Under the pieces are notes generated by a model. That model was not told the DNA's origin. It saw only the letters and a program-made list of their open reading frames with translations, and did not search any database. From Physella acuta (taxonomy: Eukaryota; Mollusca; Gastropoda; Physidae), in the NCBI RefSeq assembly GCF_028476545.1, contig NW_026731669.1, forward strand, positions 1,292,501 to 1,356,500: a stretch of 64,000 bases of DNA. Reading direction: 5' to 3'. Positions 24,013 through 38,029 of the stretch are shown piece by piece (the stretch's first letter is position 1; each line of letters begins with the position of its first letter). The position numbers and the translations under genes are program-made.

Positions 24013-25277
24013 GTAAAATACCACTGCTGCTTTGAGATTATAACTGATTATTACCACAACCTGCATTATATCCCTTGCCTAGTCTCTAATACTTGTACCT
24101 CTGGTGGGTCAAGTATAATAATAAAGGGCAATTAGTACAAAAATAGTATAAAGTAAAATGCAGGGCTGTCTACCTGTACCGAATTTGTCCATACAAATTC
24201 CTGAAAGACACTTGCGAGAAGGCCAATTTCAAGATTGGACACTTGCGGAATGCGACAAATGGCTGAATGGACATTTGCCTGAAAGCCATATTGCCCGAAT
24301 GCCATTTGCCCGAAAAATGTAAATATTATATAATATTAATAAATAATATTACCAAATAGACATTCTTAATCAAGTTTTAGATATTGATAATAAACACAAG
24401 GGAGTAAAAAATGACATTGGGTAATTAACATGTTGTTTACACACAATCACGTGATTAATTAAAATATGTCACAAATTACATTCCTTATTTTTTTAGACTC
24501 AAATATCTTAATGGAGCAGTATGATAAACCAAGCCTATTTTTTTATCATTTGGAGATTTAATTACACTCACCCAATCTCCACCTAAACTTAATATCATAC
24601 CCATTTAAAGTTATGTCTACCAAGACAATAAAGGAATCCAACTTTAAGTATTGTAACACAAACCTAACTTAAATATTGAATCTAAGGAAATCTTTTAAGT
24701 CTTATTGATAGTGACAGAAAGTAGTGATAAAAATAATAATAATTAGTAAGCATTACAGCATTTTTCAGCTTTTTAAATGAAAAATGAAAAGCAAAACCTG
24801 ATTTATAATTAAAGTAGCAATTTAAATAAAGAAAATAATTTTATTACACCCTCAGCCCTACTTTTATTTCAGAATGATAAATAGATAAGTAGCCTATGTT
24901 ATTTTAAATGTGTCGGATTTTTAGCTATTTAGTTATTTCCTTTCTTTATCACTAATGTCGTTAAACGTGTGCTTAAGCACAATGCGTTTTACAAATTGTT
25001 TTCTCAAATGAATATAACATTTAAACCGATGGCAATTATATAATAAAACGGCAGATAAAAATTTGTTTCAGGGGCCCTTTTTTCTTCCTTTTTTGCCACT
25101 GATAAGCATTCAAGTGTTTATGACACAATGTGGTATATTATGTTTTCAGAGGTTTATTAGCTTTTAGATTTGTGTCTATAGTTGCAATTTTAAAAAATTG
25201 ACCATTCATGTTTAATCTGTTTAATGAATGTTTTTGTTACAGTTAACTAGTATAGTTTAGTATTCTGAACTTTTCAG
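24013..25277. other. Intron A-B of zinc-finger copy 2
   Basis: Aligns throughout with 3345-5342 except for the foldback element that copy 1 gained at 4250-5098. Includes the degenerate GCCATTTGCCCGAATG block at 24180-24325. No other gene is seen. Confidence 0.6.
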
Positions 25278-25353
25278 ATGTACCATGGTGACAATTATAC
25301 CAGAGACCCAAGTATTCAGGTACAGAGGATTGGTGTTGTGAACAATGACTGCG
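25278..25353 (+). CDS. Zinc-finger gene copy 2, coding exon B
   Basis: 76 nt, phase 0 to phase 1, bounded by TTTTCAG and GTAAAT. Encodes MYHGDNYTRDPSIQVQ and RIGVVNNDC. The DLG of copy 1 is DPS here; the rest is the same. Retention of an intact frame suggests that both copies were recently constrained at their N-terminus. Confidence 0.65.
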
Positions 25354-25619
25354 GTAAATAGAGTTTACTCATTTATTTTAATAGAATGGTTTTTTTTTCA
25401 GTACATACATGTCTGCTATCTAACAATACCAATATCTTTAAAAATCTATTTGTTCTACCACATGACAATAACTTTAACAATTCATGCTAGACTTTATCAG
25501 ACAATACAAAATAATAGCAAAGCAAATGTCAAACAAATATCATTCTCTGTCAGTATACTGTTAATTAGCTCTGCTTGTTATAGTTTTTAAACTGTAATTT
25601 TAAAAAGTAAACCTTTTTT

Positions 25620-25772
25620 AGCTGGCGATCCATGGGGTAGATAAAGTGGAGTTTACCTGTTTGGGCAAAAAAAAAAGGATTAAATGGTCAGCAATATGCC
25701 CTTTCACTTTTACTTTCCTTACTGTCAGTTAGGTACCCATCCGAGCTGAACATCCTACTGACCCCACTTTAC
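25620..25772 (-). mobile_element. SINE family A fragment, copy 2
   Basis: Orthologous to the fragment at 5690-5838 by position in the duplicated intron; it carries the same GGTACCTAACTGACAG motif on the minus strand. Confidence 0.6.
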
Positions 25773-25876
25773 ACTTTGGTTAGCAGTCATACACTCTATA
25801 ATTTGGCCACACCATGTCATTTTGAGACAGTCTGTTCTTTTGATGTTGTCATATATATTTATGAAAATATTTTCAG

Positions 25877-27340
<1,464 letters not shown>

Positions 27341-27665
27341 GTAATGTGGTTAATGTATTACAGATTCCTCACATTTCATTGAACATAATTTAAAAACCTC
27401 TACCCTAAATAAATCCAGAATGACCAGACACTTATTTTTTTACTTACTTGTATACAGAGTTTAGAGCAGTGGTGTATATAGTGTGTTTGAGTCTGTGGTG
27501 TGGTGGGTGGTGTTGTGTGTATGTGTGTGTTTCAGTAAACACAATAACTTGAGTAACATTTCATTTGTGTTGAAAAAACTTCATAATGTTTGCAGTTTTC
27601 TGTCAACATTTGAGCGACATCAGTTAAACGTACGTTGTATGTACTGTACTTCTGGTCTCTTAAAA
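27341..27665 (+). promoter_or_regulatory. 3' flank and polyadenylation signal, zinc-finger copy 2
   Basis: AATAAA at 27408-27413, then the same AACTTGAG dispersed repeat as in copy 1. It is interrupted at 27666 by the 4.2-kb insertion and resumes at 31917 with CTTAAGTACCATTTTTAAAAAG. Confidence 0.55.
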
Positions 27666-28195
27666 TAGGTAGTCCAAACTAAAATTAACTATTGATTGCA
27701 TACTTCTGGAGTGAGTATGTCATGAAAGAACTTTTAATTGTAAGCTCTATGCCATAAATTTTATAAAAATATTTCAATAAATAAAAAAGTTATGCGATTT
27801 TTAAAAAAGCAAAATTTGGTAAAAAACTTATTTTCAAAAAGTGCCATTTTTGAGAACCCATATTTTCTAAACTAAATTACATAGAAGTGTAGAAATTGGT
27901 AAAGTTACTGCAAAGTTTGTAATATATATGCCCAATTTTTTCAGTCATCTAAAATGAGTTTTTCTAAGGTAAAAAAAAATAATGGAAAATAACAAAAATG
28001 CATTTGGTCACTTCAATTCAATTTTTTTTTTTTTGCTTTGGACATAGACTAACTCTAAAACTATTGTGTTGGTAACATTAACAGGAAGAATGTGTTCATT
28101 ATTTTCAAAAATCACATGAGTTAAAATATTATTTTTAAAAAATGCAACAGTTATCTAGTGCAGGAGAAACAGAATCAAAATTTAGTGGAGTAATG

Positions 28196-28432
28196 CAGAG
28201 GCGTAGCGAGGGGGGGGGGGGGGGCGGGGGGGGGACATATGTCCCCGGGCGCCGACCTTAGGGGGGGCGCCAAATTGAAAGTTTGAGGGGGGGGTGCAAA
28301 TAAAAAAGTTCGAGGGGGGTGGGGGTGCAAATGAAAAGTTCGAGGGGGGGTGCAAATCGAAAATTTGCTCCCGAGGGGGGCGCCAAATTGAAAGTATGTC
28401 CCCGGGCGCCGGGAAGGGTCGCTACGCCTCTG
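28196..28432. mobile_element. hAT MITE, CAGAGGCGTAGCGA family
   Basis: TIRs CAGAGGCGTAGCGA and TCGCTACGCCTCTG with perfect 8-bp target duplication GAGTAATG at 28188-28195 and 28433-28440. Poly-G-rich interior with GGCGCCAAATTGAAAGT modules repeated twice. Confidence 0.9.
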
Positions 28433-29778
28433 GAGTAATGTAATGAAATGTAATCTAATAAAGACGTGATGCAGCAGTGGATGCTACATTCAAACCTATT
28501 GGGTTGATAACTGCTTTGGGGGAACCGTTTTTAAAACGACAACTCCACATCTTTGTATGTCTTGTTTCTCTCAACCTTGATCTTGTGGAGCAGTAAATGA
28601 TATGTTTTGGGAATTGTAGGCGGGGGGGGGGGGGGGGGCTTGGCCTTCTTCCTTTCCCTTGTAAGGAAAGTTCTGGATAGGCCACCATAAATGTCTCCAG
28701 CTATGGAATTAATAAATTTATTTAGTGACTAATAAAATATAATTAAATTTACTACTAGCCTACTATTTGTCCTATGACTATAACTGGAAACATGAAAAAG
28801 CCTGAAAACACCTTTTTGTTAAAAGTAATTTATACTTGATAGTATATTTTTAATAGTAATTCTATTGAAATTGAATGAAATATTCGTTGCTTGTGCCACA
28901 ATGGTTGAGATATCCAATGATGAAGGTGCCATTATGTGGTTCTCAACATCCTATAGGACTACTTAGCTGTCCTTCATTGTTACTATATGCATATAAAATA
29001 AATAAATAATGAGAAATACTACTAGTACTACTTGTACTAGTAGTACTTAACCATTAATGTCCCATTCATTCTACCAAAACTCCACCCATGACGGCCCAAT
29101 ATAAGGAGCATAACTCTGTATGATCAAGTGAATAGTTTCACAAAATATTTGTTTTTGTCTAAATGAAATTGAAAATTAAGATAAAAACTACTGCTTAATG
29201 TTGGGAATTAACCTGGCTTTCCAACAGTATTAAATAAAATATATTATATTCGGTAAAAGTACAGTAAAAAAATAAAAAATGTCGGAGAAAATTCAAAACA
29301 GGTCATTTTCGGTAGTCAACTTTATTTATTTTTGTCTAAACAACTATGCATCGAATTTAACAGTTAAATATCAATTTGGTTATGTTTAAGATCAATAATT
29401 CATAAAATACATGCCTAGATACGTTTAGAGGCATTATTTTATTTTATTTTTAATATTAAATCTACTAAAAAAAGGACAGATGAGTCTAAAATTTCGAGAT
29501 AGAAAGAAACAATTATTTTTTATCTTTCAAAAGCGCCATTGAAATTATAAGACCGGAAAAGGCAGCTGAAACTATCCGACTTCCTGTTTAGTTAAAAATT
29601 AGGATTTGTAGGCCAAATTTTAATGAAACAAATTTAATTTTTCTATGCGTATTTTAAGCGGGCGGCAGCGGGCGTTACGGGACATTATGTTTGCATTTTG
29701 TTGTTTTGGTTGGTTGTGGTTTGTGTGGGCAATGCCGGGTTTATGATGATTACTAAACACACAGGTAACGGTCTTTAA

Positions 29779-30103
29779 CAGAAAGGTTTTTCACAGAAGC
29801 CAGAGCAGGGCCTGGCCGGGACGGCTAGTATTTTATAAGTATTTAACCTTCGTTCCCTGTAAATAATTGAGTTCGTCCACATATTAAACAGTATTGTCCG
29901 GTGGCCATTTTGAATTTGTCGATTCATAATTTTGACGCGATAGTCCAGATAAACTTTAGTAATACGACCCTATCATTAATCCCATTCAATAGATTTTAAA
30001 GAATTAGTAAACACTAGCATCTAATAGTTAAGTGCATCCTTATTTTAAGTCCCTAGAATGTCCTGAATTAAATAGCTTCACGTCTAAACACACTATGTGT
30101 ACA
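29779..30103 (+). repeat. 325-bp inverted repeat, left arm
   Basis: Almost identical (two differences seen over the part compared base by base) to the reverse complement of 31297-31621. It includes a Helitron-like 3' terminus: GCCGGGACGGC hairpin directly followed by CTAG and T at 29825-29829. Confidence 0.85.
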
Positions 30104-30166
30104 AGCGTAGTTCACACGCTAAAACCGTGGACTAGTAGCTCACAAATTTACATTAAAAACGTGTAC

Positions 30167-30878
30167 TAATGGACACCAGCGAGAAAAGTCTCAAAGGAAA
30201 TTGAGAGGCCCATAAATTAATTTAAAACTCATGCACGGCGTAGTTACAATTAATATGGTTATAAAATCCTGTCTGTCTGGTTTTTTTTCAGACTTTACTA
30301 AAGATTGGATGTATTTCATGTTTTTAATATTTTCGGTAACTAAATAAAATAATAAAAAAAAAAAGCAAAAACAATTTGTTGTTCACGTGTAATGTCGACA
30401 TAAACAATGCCATCCTGTTATTCGATAGGCCGCCATATATTCTATTGTACACATTGTAAGCTAAAAAAAAACTAGGTCATGGTGTTTTAATTTGCATTGT
30501 TATTTAAAAACTTGATCTGCAAAGTTGTGTAAACAAAAAACTATAAAGTGGGGCTGCCAGAAATCGATCACGGAGTTCCTGTACAGCCAATCAATGTTTG
30601 TCTTACGAAAGTGAAACATCGGGTTATAACTTAGGCTTGATGAAAATAAATAGAAATGAAACCTTAAACTCATCAAATTATTTTCAAGTTCTCTGGATCT
30701 GCAACTTGTATAGCATTGATTCTAAAAAATATTAAATTTCTGAATTAATTTTAGGCTTAAATTTTTAATAAAATTGTATCTTTTATTATTTTTACGGTCC
30801 TATATCTAAAAAAGCACATTTTTATTCCATGTCAACAACATTACGGAAGGATTCTCGTCAACTCACTGGTGTCCATTA
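30167..30878 (+). mobile_element. TIR MITE, TAATGGACACCAG family, copy B
   Basis: About 712 bp with TIRs TAATGGACACCAGCGAG and CTCACTGGTGTCCATTA; it fills most of the spacer between the 325-bp arms. It is alignable end to end with 18021-18698 on the opposite strand. Confidence 0.8.
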
Positions 30879-31296
30879 AACCAAACTGACATTAAAACTA
30901 ACAAAATTCATTTATTAAAATGGAAATGAAACTTTAAAAATGATACTTACAACTTGTTTGAAGGCTCTAGCAAGAGCAAAATCCGTTTAGCATCATCGGT
31001 CGTCAACCTTTAAAACCATTCGGCGAGCTAATCACTCGGTGGCTGAAAGTCGGCTGGAGGTCTATTTGTTTATTGAGGGCACGGCTTCGCGACCGTTAAT
31101 CAGAAATACTTGGATTTACAACACAAAGTAGTTATAAAAGTGAACTTAACAACGGTGTAAAAATTGAAACAGAATTAGTTTGTTTTCCTGTATATATCGT
31201 CATTTAAAGTTTAAAAACTGATTTTTTAAAATGAAATAAACAAGTTATTTTTTCAATTTATACATCAAACGATAGGCTAGAATTCGATCTTTAAAA

Positions 31297-31621
31297 TGTA
31301 CACATAGTGTGTTTAGACGTGAAGCTATTTAATTCAGGACATTCTAGGGACTTAAAATAAGGATGCACTTAACTATTAGATGCTAGTGTTTACTAATTCT
31401 TTAAAATCTATCGAATGGGATTAATGATAGGGTCGTATTACTAAAGTTTATCTGGACTATCGCGTCAAAATTATGAATCGACAAATTCAAAATGGCCACC
31501 AGACAATACTGTTTAATATGTGGACGAACTCAATTATTTACAGGGAACGAAGGTTAAATACTTATAAAATACTAGCCGTCCCGGCCAGGCCCTGCTCTGG
31601 CTTCTGTGAAAAACCTTTCTG
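31297..31621 (-). repeat. 325-bp inverted repeat, right arm
   Basis: Reverse-complement partner of 29779-30103 across a 1.2-kb spacer. The Helitron-like CTAG end lies at 31572-31575 on the minus strand. Both arms share the sequence on either side of the CTAG end, so the whole arm was copied rather than two elements inserting separately. Confidence 0.85.
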
Positions 31622-31916
31622 ATTATGCTTCTACGATGCTTCGTCGCGAAGCCGCGATCAAATGAAACAGTGTGGGTCGATCGGTACTCGCAAAACGGTG
31701 AAATTTGTTGACGTAACTGATACTTTTCAAACAAATATAAAACACATTCAAATATGTGTTACAGATATAAAAATACCAGATTACGACAGATAAAGACTTA
31801 AACTTTATCGACATATAATTTTTATTCTTATAGGACAACTCGAAGTAGTGAATTTTTCTTTTTGAATACAGCAAAAACTGACCCTAAAACGCACTTTTTA
31901 GCCAGTTTGGACTACC

Positions 31917-32230
31917 GATATCTTAAGTACCATTTTTAAAAAGTTAGGTAGATTAAATTTCACGTACAAGTTTTAGTTTGTATGCGCAGGTTTTAGCCAA
32001 CTTTTGAACAATTTCGGATTATTGAAAGTGTTATTTTGTTTCTGTGGAAACACAATAACTTGAGAACGGTTTCAGTTTTGTAAACGAAATTTCATGTGTA
32101 AGATCTTATACTTGGTTCCCTTTCAATTTTTGAGTGACTTAATAAGATATCTGGAAGTGGTATTTCACTCTTTTTATGGTTTCTGAAAATGTTTAAATAC
32201 CAAATAACTTGATTACTTTCTCGGTGTCAA
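31917..32230 (+). repeat. AACTTGAG dispersed repeat, continuation in copy 2
   Basis: Continues the repeat interrupted at 27666 and extends past the point where copy 1 was interrupted by the MITE at 8312. Contains CTGTGGAAACACAATAACTT and TTTTTGAGTGAC modules. The sequence from 32231 to 32450 is unassigned. Confidence 0.55.
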
Positions 32231-32787
32231 AAGTTCGGCCTCACTCAGTGTGTAGATGGGAAGTGAGGTGCCGGCTGTGCACACGAGGCAAAAGACAGTA
32301 CGATGAAGGATGACTCTGTAATGAGCAACACAGCGCAGAGCCAGGTGATACACCGAGTATCAGGAAACCGACCACACCCACTCGAGTCAGTCAGCTAAAA
32401 AATCAACCATGACGAAACTGCCTAATAACAGGGTGTCAACGGCAACAAATAGAAACTACATAAAGAAAGATGATTTAAATAACTATACAGAAAAGCGTTG
32501 GTCACTTTATTATTTATTTGGACCTTTACTAATATTTACCACTCGTAATACGAGACCCACGCTTTTCTTTATTAATACTAATAGTTTCGCTGTCTGTGTA
32601 TCTATGTATCTGACAAGAACGCTCTAGAGAAAACACAAGCAATTTAAAAACTTTCACAGTAAAACGAAAACAAAATATGACGTCAAATTTAGCATATAGT
32701 AGAAAATAATATCAAGCCGGAGAGTGCACACAGTAATATGACGTCATTGATTCTCGAGTAAACATTGAATAAAAAGACAATTTTGTC

Positions 32788-33132
32788 TAATCTAAGTGGT
32801 TTGCGTGAAGAGTTTCTTTCATACAATTCTTCGGGTAGGGGCGAAGCCCCACCCCCGCTTAAGAACGTCTGAGCCCCCCCCCCCCCAACTCAAAAGAAAT
32901 TTCTTCATCGATACTCTATAATAAAATTACCGCCAAATTAATGTGTCTAATCTAAAAAGTGGTTTTCTTGCAATTTCTTTAATGCAATTCTTCGGGTAGT
33001 GGCTAAGCGCTACACCAGTGTTTCTTTCAGACTTTTTCCTCCCCGGAGAGGGGAACTTTTTCTAATCTAAAAAGTGTTTAGCGTGCAGTTTTTTTTCAAG
33101 CATCTCTTCCGGTAGGGGCGAAGCCCCGCCCA
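32788..33132. repeat. Three degenerate units ending in GGTAGGGGCGAAGCCCC
   Basis: Units at about 32788-32880, 32944-33015 and 33061-33132, each starting CTAATCTAA, followed by a GTGGTTT or GTGTTTA-type stretch and TTCTTCGGGTAG. The unit end resembles the GAAGAGATGCC and GGGGCGAAGCCCC subterminal parts of the CAGTGTTTCTTCCAG MITEs, so these are probably MITE-end remnants. Confidence 0.45.
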
Positions 33133-33169
33133 GATTCTTCCTTTAGTTTGTATGATCTACAAATGCGAC

Positions 33170-33387
33170 CAGTGTTTCTTTCAGACTTTTTTCTCCCCGG
33201 AGAGGGGTGGGGGTACTTGAAATTTTCGGGGGCGGGGGTAGAATTTTCTGGGAGGGGGCGGACACTGGAAAAAGTATATAATTATATTTCGTTGAATGGG
33301 ACGGCAGACATGTTTTGTGAGTGTGTGTGTGGGGGGGGGGGGGCGAAGCCCCCTCCTCCCAAGTAAAGTTGCCTGAAAGAAACTCTA
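33170..33387. mobile_element. hAT-like MITE, CAGTGTTTCTTTCAG copy
   Basis: Left end CAGTGTTTCTTTCAG, right end CTGAAAGAAACTCTA. Target duplication AATGCGAC at 33162-33169 and 33388-33395. A fragment of the same family precedes it at 33016-33058. Confidence 0.8.
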
Positions 33388-34007
33388 AATGCGACTTTTG
33401 TCATGAATGAGATTAGGTGCATGTTTTAGGGATATGCCTATGACTATATTTTGTATAAATTAAAGTACCGAGAAAATAAACAGCACTTTCAACTAGCGCA
33501 CGTTGTATCCTTCCTCAACGGGCCATTTTTCTCGTAGTTATTTAAATAGTAGTGTATTACTATATATTTTAAGAAACTAATTTGTTTTAGTTTTTAGTGC
33601 ATTAGTATATAAAAGCTTATTTAAACGTTTTTTATTATTTTTTCCGTACTTCAATTTTTTCATGGAATAGAGTTGCATGACTAAAAACCATTGAGCACCT
33701 ACATGATAAAGCGTGAATAATACCTCCAAAAGAAGTAAAAGGTATTTTCCAAATAACAAAAAGTTCAGTTCATTGGTTTTACTTCACAATTTTTACTGAT
33801 CAGGATTGCGCGGATAGAGAGTCTAGTGTCTAGGTCTATCAATTATTTTGGTATTATCTTTTTGCGCCGTCCACACCTCACTGTGATGATGCCAGACGCT
33901 AATCGTTTTGAAAGTGTGGGCTACAGCTATTGTAATGGAAGCACATTATCGGAGAGGGGTGGGGGCTTAATGAATAGGGGAAAGTTTCCCACTGCATTTC
34001 ATAGACT

Positions 34008-34164
34008 CAGTGTTTCTTCCAGACTGTTTTCTTCTGGGGGCGGACGGGGGGGGGGGGGGGGGCGGACACTAGTAAAAGTATATGTTTACTATATAAATTC
34101 CATCTCGTGCGGGGGGGGGGGGGAGGGGGGACGGTAGATTTTCAGATGACTAAAAGAAACTCTG
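34008..34164. mobile_element. hAT-like MITE, short copy
   Basis: Left end CAGTGTTTCTTCCAG, right end AAAGAAACTCTG. Perfect 8-bp target duplication CATAGACT at 34000-34007 and 34165-34172. The poly-G interior is partly deleted relative to 16005-16236. Confidence 0.85.
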
Positions 34165-34214
34165 CATAGACTGCTGTTCGTTTAAGAAAAAAATAAGATA
34201 AATGAGTTAGGCGG

Positions 34215-34780
34215 TGTTATAGAGTATCGCCTTGACCCATCGAGCGTTTCTTGTTTATGTATTTTTTTTTTGGGGGGGGGGGGGCAGTCTATGTAATGCT
34301 ATTTTAAAAGCAGAAATGACTAAAGGGCATATCTACTGATTTTGCCGAATATTCTTCCAGAGAAATCTGGAAAAAGTCTGGAATTTCACTTACAAATAAA
34401 ACGGGAGTTTATTTAGATATGATTTTTTAATGAATTTTTAATTACTTAATCTGTCTTAAACTATTAAAAATATATTAGAATCTCGTAGGAAAAAAGAGTT
34501 GCGCACCTAGAAAAACAATATGTTCCTAATAGTGCGGAATATTATTTATTATTAGCACTTAAAAATTTATATGCATTTTTGAGAAATTGGAAATAGCGTA
34601 AATTACTACTACCGGTCAACGGAAATAACTCAATATTTGACGGAAGGCAGATAATTTTATTTTTTACCTAACTTATGTTAGGGAAACAAAGGCGACTGGG
34701 TATCGTGATGACCACACTATCCCTTCATACGCCGTGGTCAATGAATCAGATGAACTCTACTTCATCTGCCCCATGTGTCT
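34215..34780. repeat. End block of duplication copy 2 with SINE A fragment
   Basis: Aligns with 9105-9565. Contains the minus-strand dispersed repeat and, from about 34662, a SINE A body fragment (CTTATGTTAGGGAAACAAAG) that runs on to CTTCATCTGCCCCATG. Confidence 0.6.
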
Positions 34781-34968
34781 TGAGCACGAATGGGGATTAA
34801 GAAGAGAGAAGAAGAACCAACTGTCGTGAAATTCTTCTGTCCACGGGGCAATTATTTACAACCAATAATTCACAACATTTTCCCCTAAGTACAATCCAAC
34901 TTGAATCTGTTAGACGAGTGGAACCATGAAATATGCTAACAAATAAAGTGAAAACACAACATATAATA

Positions 34969-35987
34969 TCTATATTATATCTATTACACAGAAACTATAT
35001 GAAGACTCCACCAGTCAGGTAATACACAAGGGAAAGCTAACAAAACCATTCATGGTGACGACGGGAGTAAGACAGGGATGTATGCTATCGCCAATGATAT
35101 TTTTGATGGTTATCGACTGGATCATGCTGAGGGCCACAAAAAACGACACAGGAATCCAGTGGAGGTTCACAAAAAGGTTGGAGGATCTTGATTTTGCCGA
35201 TGACATCTGCCTACTATCTCATAAGCATCAACACACGCAAGCCAAACTAAATCGGCTGTCTGAAGAAGCCTCCAAAATTGGATTAAAAAATCAATAAAAA
35301 CAAAACAGAGGTCATCAGAATCAATAACAGCCTGGACCTGCCGATACAGCTAAATGGAGAAGATCTACGAGAAACAAACACATTCACATATCTGGGAAGC
35401 ATGATCAATAAGGACGGGGAAGCAGACGAGGACATAAAATGCCGTATCAACAAGGCTAGATGTGCTTTCAACTCACTGCGCCCGATGTGGAGGTACACGG
35501 CCCTGTCACTCCGGAGCAAAATTGGGATTTTCAACACGAATGTTAAGGCAGTGCTACTCTATGGCTCGGAGACCTGGAGGGTTACGAAGACAAATACTGA
35601 TAGGCTACAGGCGTTCGTAAACAAATGCTTACGACATATACTCAAAATAAGATGGCCAGACAAAATATCAAACAAAGACCTGTGGCAAATTTTAAAACAA
35701 CAGCCAATCGAGAAAGATGTCAAGGCTCGTAAATGGGGATGGATCGGACACACGTTAAGAAAAGAAAAAGAAAACATCGCAAAACATGCATTGGACTGGA
35801 ATCCCCAGGGGAAAAGGAGGGTGGGCCGGCCAAGGAAAACATGGAAGAGAACGGTTGAGGAGGAGGCGAAAACAGCTGGGCTCTCATGGGCACAGATTAG
35901 AGGAGCAGCCCAAAACCGAGTACGCTGGAGATGCGTGGTTGCAGCCCTTTGCTCCCAAGGGGCCATAAAGGAGTGATGATGATGATG
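34969..35987 (+). mobile_element. 5'-truncated RTE-like LINE
   Basis: The coding part begins within the reverse transcriptase (GVRQGCMLSP; then DFADDICLLS holding the catalytic Asp pair) and runs through a thumb-like region (YGSETWRVTKTNTDRLQ, NKCLRHILKIRWPDKIS) to a C-terminal RKWGWIGHTLRK and GRPRKTW block ending at 35976. One extra A in an A-run near 35290 shifts the frame; apart from that it is open. The endonuclease domain is missing by 5' truncation. It ends in a short GATGATGAT tail, and a direct repeat of about 78 bp (34891-34968 and 35988-36065, about two mismatches) flanks it. Tail type and C-terminus suggest the RTE side of the LINE tree; the clade is inferred. Confidence 0.85.
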
Positions 35988-36129
35988 ACAATCCAACTTG
36001 AATCTGTTAGACGAGTGGAACCATGAACTATGCTAACAAATAAAGTGAAAACACAAAATATAATAGATAAAACAAGTTTTAATGTGTTCAGTACGTGTAA
36101 AAAATAAAAGCTCAAAGTACATATTATTA

Positions 36130-36370
36130 ACAAAATAAACCTGGAGTGATCTCCCCTAAAATTTCTCGAATATTTTTATATAAAAAAACGGGGAATGGCC
36201 ACTCGAGATATAGACATGATTTTTAATTCATTTTTAATTACTTACACTTTTAAAGATAGAATAGAATCTCGTAGAAAAAAGAATTGCCACCAAGTGAACG
36301 CCAAATTATCTGTGTATAATAGTGCAGAATATTATTAGTACTTTATAAAAAAGCAATGTAGCCATTACGC
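36130..36370 (-). repeat. AACTTGAG-family 3' part, minus strand
   Basis: Contains GATCTCCCCTAAAATTTCTC and a TCGTAGAAAAAAGAATTG-type module, the inverse of 38590-38815. Confidence 0.5.
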
Positions 36371-36379
36371 TTTTACTAG

Positions 36380-36488
<109 letters not shown>

Positions 36489-37269
36489 CCGTCATTACCT
36501 GAGCAGGATGTGTAGTTGATATTTAAATAAGCTAAGCTAATGATGTTTAGCTTTTATTAAACTAGTCGCTATCGACTAAGCTTTGCTTCCACCATTTATA
36601 GCCATGTCCAAATTTAAATGTTAACTCAGATTTGTCTGTTTACATAATATTTTTGAAAAAAAATTGAAGATAGTTACATAAATTAATAAAGCTACGCTCA
36701 AAACAGCAATGCGTACAATTTGATCTGATTCAAAAGATTTACTTGCACATCGCCAGCTTTTCCTCAATTAACACGGCTCGTTACAGAAACATGATAATTA
36801 TCAGCGTCAAACCGTTAAACAGAAAACCGCTAGTTAATTTTTTTCCCTCACTTGACACACCACACCACCGGGTGATACAATTAAAACATATACAAATAAA
36901 ATATGGGAATAGTATCATTTAAGATTATATTATAGCATATCACACCGTCATTGCTAACAATCGCAAAGTAAAACTTTACCGTACATGGGGAAAAAGTATT
37001 GAAAAAAAATAAATAAAAGAAAGTGTAACAGAATATCGCAAAAATAAAGGTCACTAGTACCTGTTAAATAAATGTATAGAATCGCTAATAATGCAAACAC
37101 CTAACTTTAAGTCTTACGAATTTTACAAAAAAGTTTAAGACTAAAACGAAACCGAAAATTTTACTACAAAGTTTTATAATCCACCCGGAGCTAGACGTTA
37201 CTCTCCCCTCACGCCACCCGGTAATTATCTTAGATGAATTACCTCTTCTCAATTACTATCCCACTAAAT

Positions 37270-37460
37270 AAAAACTATACGAACCTATCCTTGACCATAG
37301 CCATTACCGTACCCGTGAGCGTGAACGTAAACGTTACAATACGATACGATTACCATTAATATTATCATTACCACAATCGATACCACTATTACAACTACCG
37401 TCAAAGTTACCCTAACCGATGAGTTACCGTTACCATTACCCTAAACCGATGGGTAATTGT
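37270..37460. repeat. Degenerate TACCRT-type simple repeat
   Basis: Diverged runs of ATTACC, TACCGT and CCGATG such as GTTACCGTTACCATTACCC, with period drifting around six. It resembles an old microsatellite. Between 37461 and 37890 I see nothing besides a poly-G run near 37516. Confidence 0.5.
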
Positions 37461-38029
37461 CAGTGTAGGTAATACCCTACTGCAGTTTTTCGGTGGGGGG
37501 TAATGTCCTAAGAAGAGGGGGGGGGGGGGGTAAATGACAGGTACACATCTAGGTGCAATGACGTTGATGAAATGAGCACGGGTAATTTAAAATGAGGGTG
37601 TAAGGCTATGCTCCCACTTCAACCATCAACAATCCAAGAGTGTTAGTGTGTAGTGTTACTTAACATCTCAATAGACCACTCTGTCTCTATATAAATGTTT
37701 GGCGATGCACCTCATACATACACAAACAACGACAGTTAACACGAAAATTCATTTTGTGGTTTTGGTACGTATTTTTCAATAAAATAAATTGACAACATTT
37801 ACAGCCTGTTTTTTTTTGTTTAATTTTCCTTCATAGCCTTTGTTCGTACAGTTTACAAAGACAAATTTAAAGGCAGCAGTAGTTTTGTGACTTTGAGTTG
37901 GATAAGTTGCTGTCTCCAGATAACGAGCCTCATCTGCAATCAGCTTAACTGACCTGACCACGTCGACTTTCTACCATTTATTCAATTTTTTTGTTTCATT
38001 AAAAACGCCGTGATTTATCTCCCTAGCTT

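Larger units (their letters stand above)
27668..31916. mobile_element. 4.2-kb composite insertion with GGTAGTCCAAACT TIRs
   Basis: Bounded by GGTAGTCCAAACT (27668-27680) and AGTTTGGACTACC (31904-31916). Copy 1 shows the uninterrupted sequence near 8133 (CTTAAAAGCCGATAACTTAAG). The right 300 bp matches the fragment at 9600-9905. No transposase is recognised. Nested within are a hAT MITE (28196-28432), a TAATGGACACCAG MITE (30167-30878) and a 325-bp inverted repeat pair with Helitron-like ends. The remainder (27681-28195 and 28433-29778) is AT-rich and non-coding as far as I can see. Confidence 0.7.
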
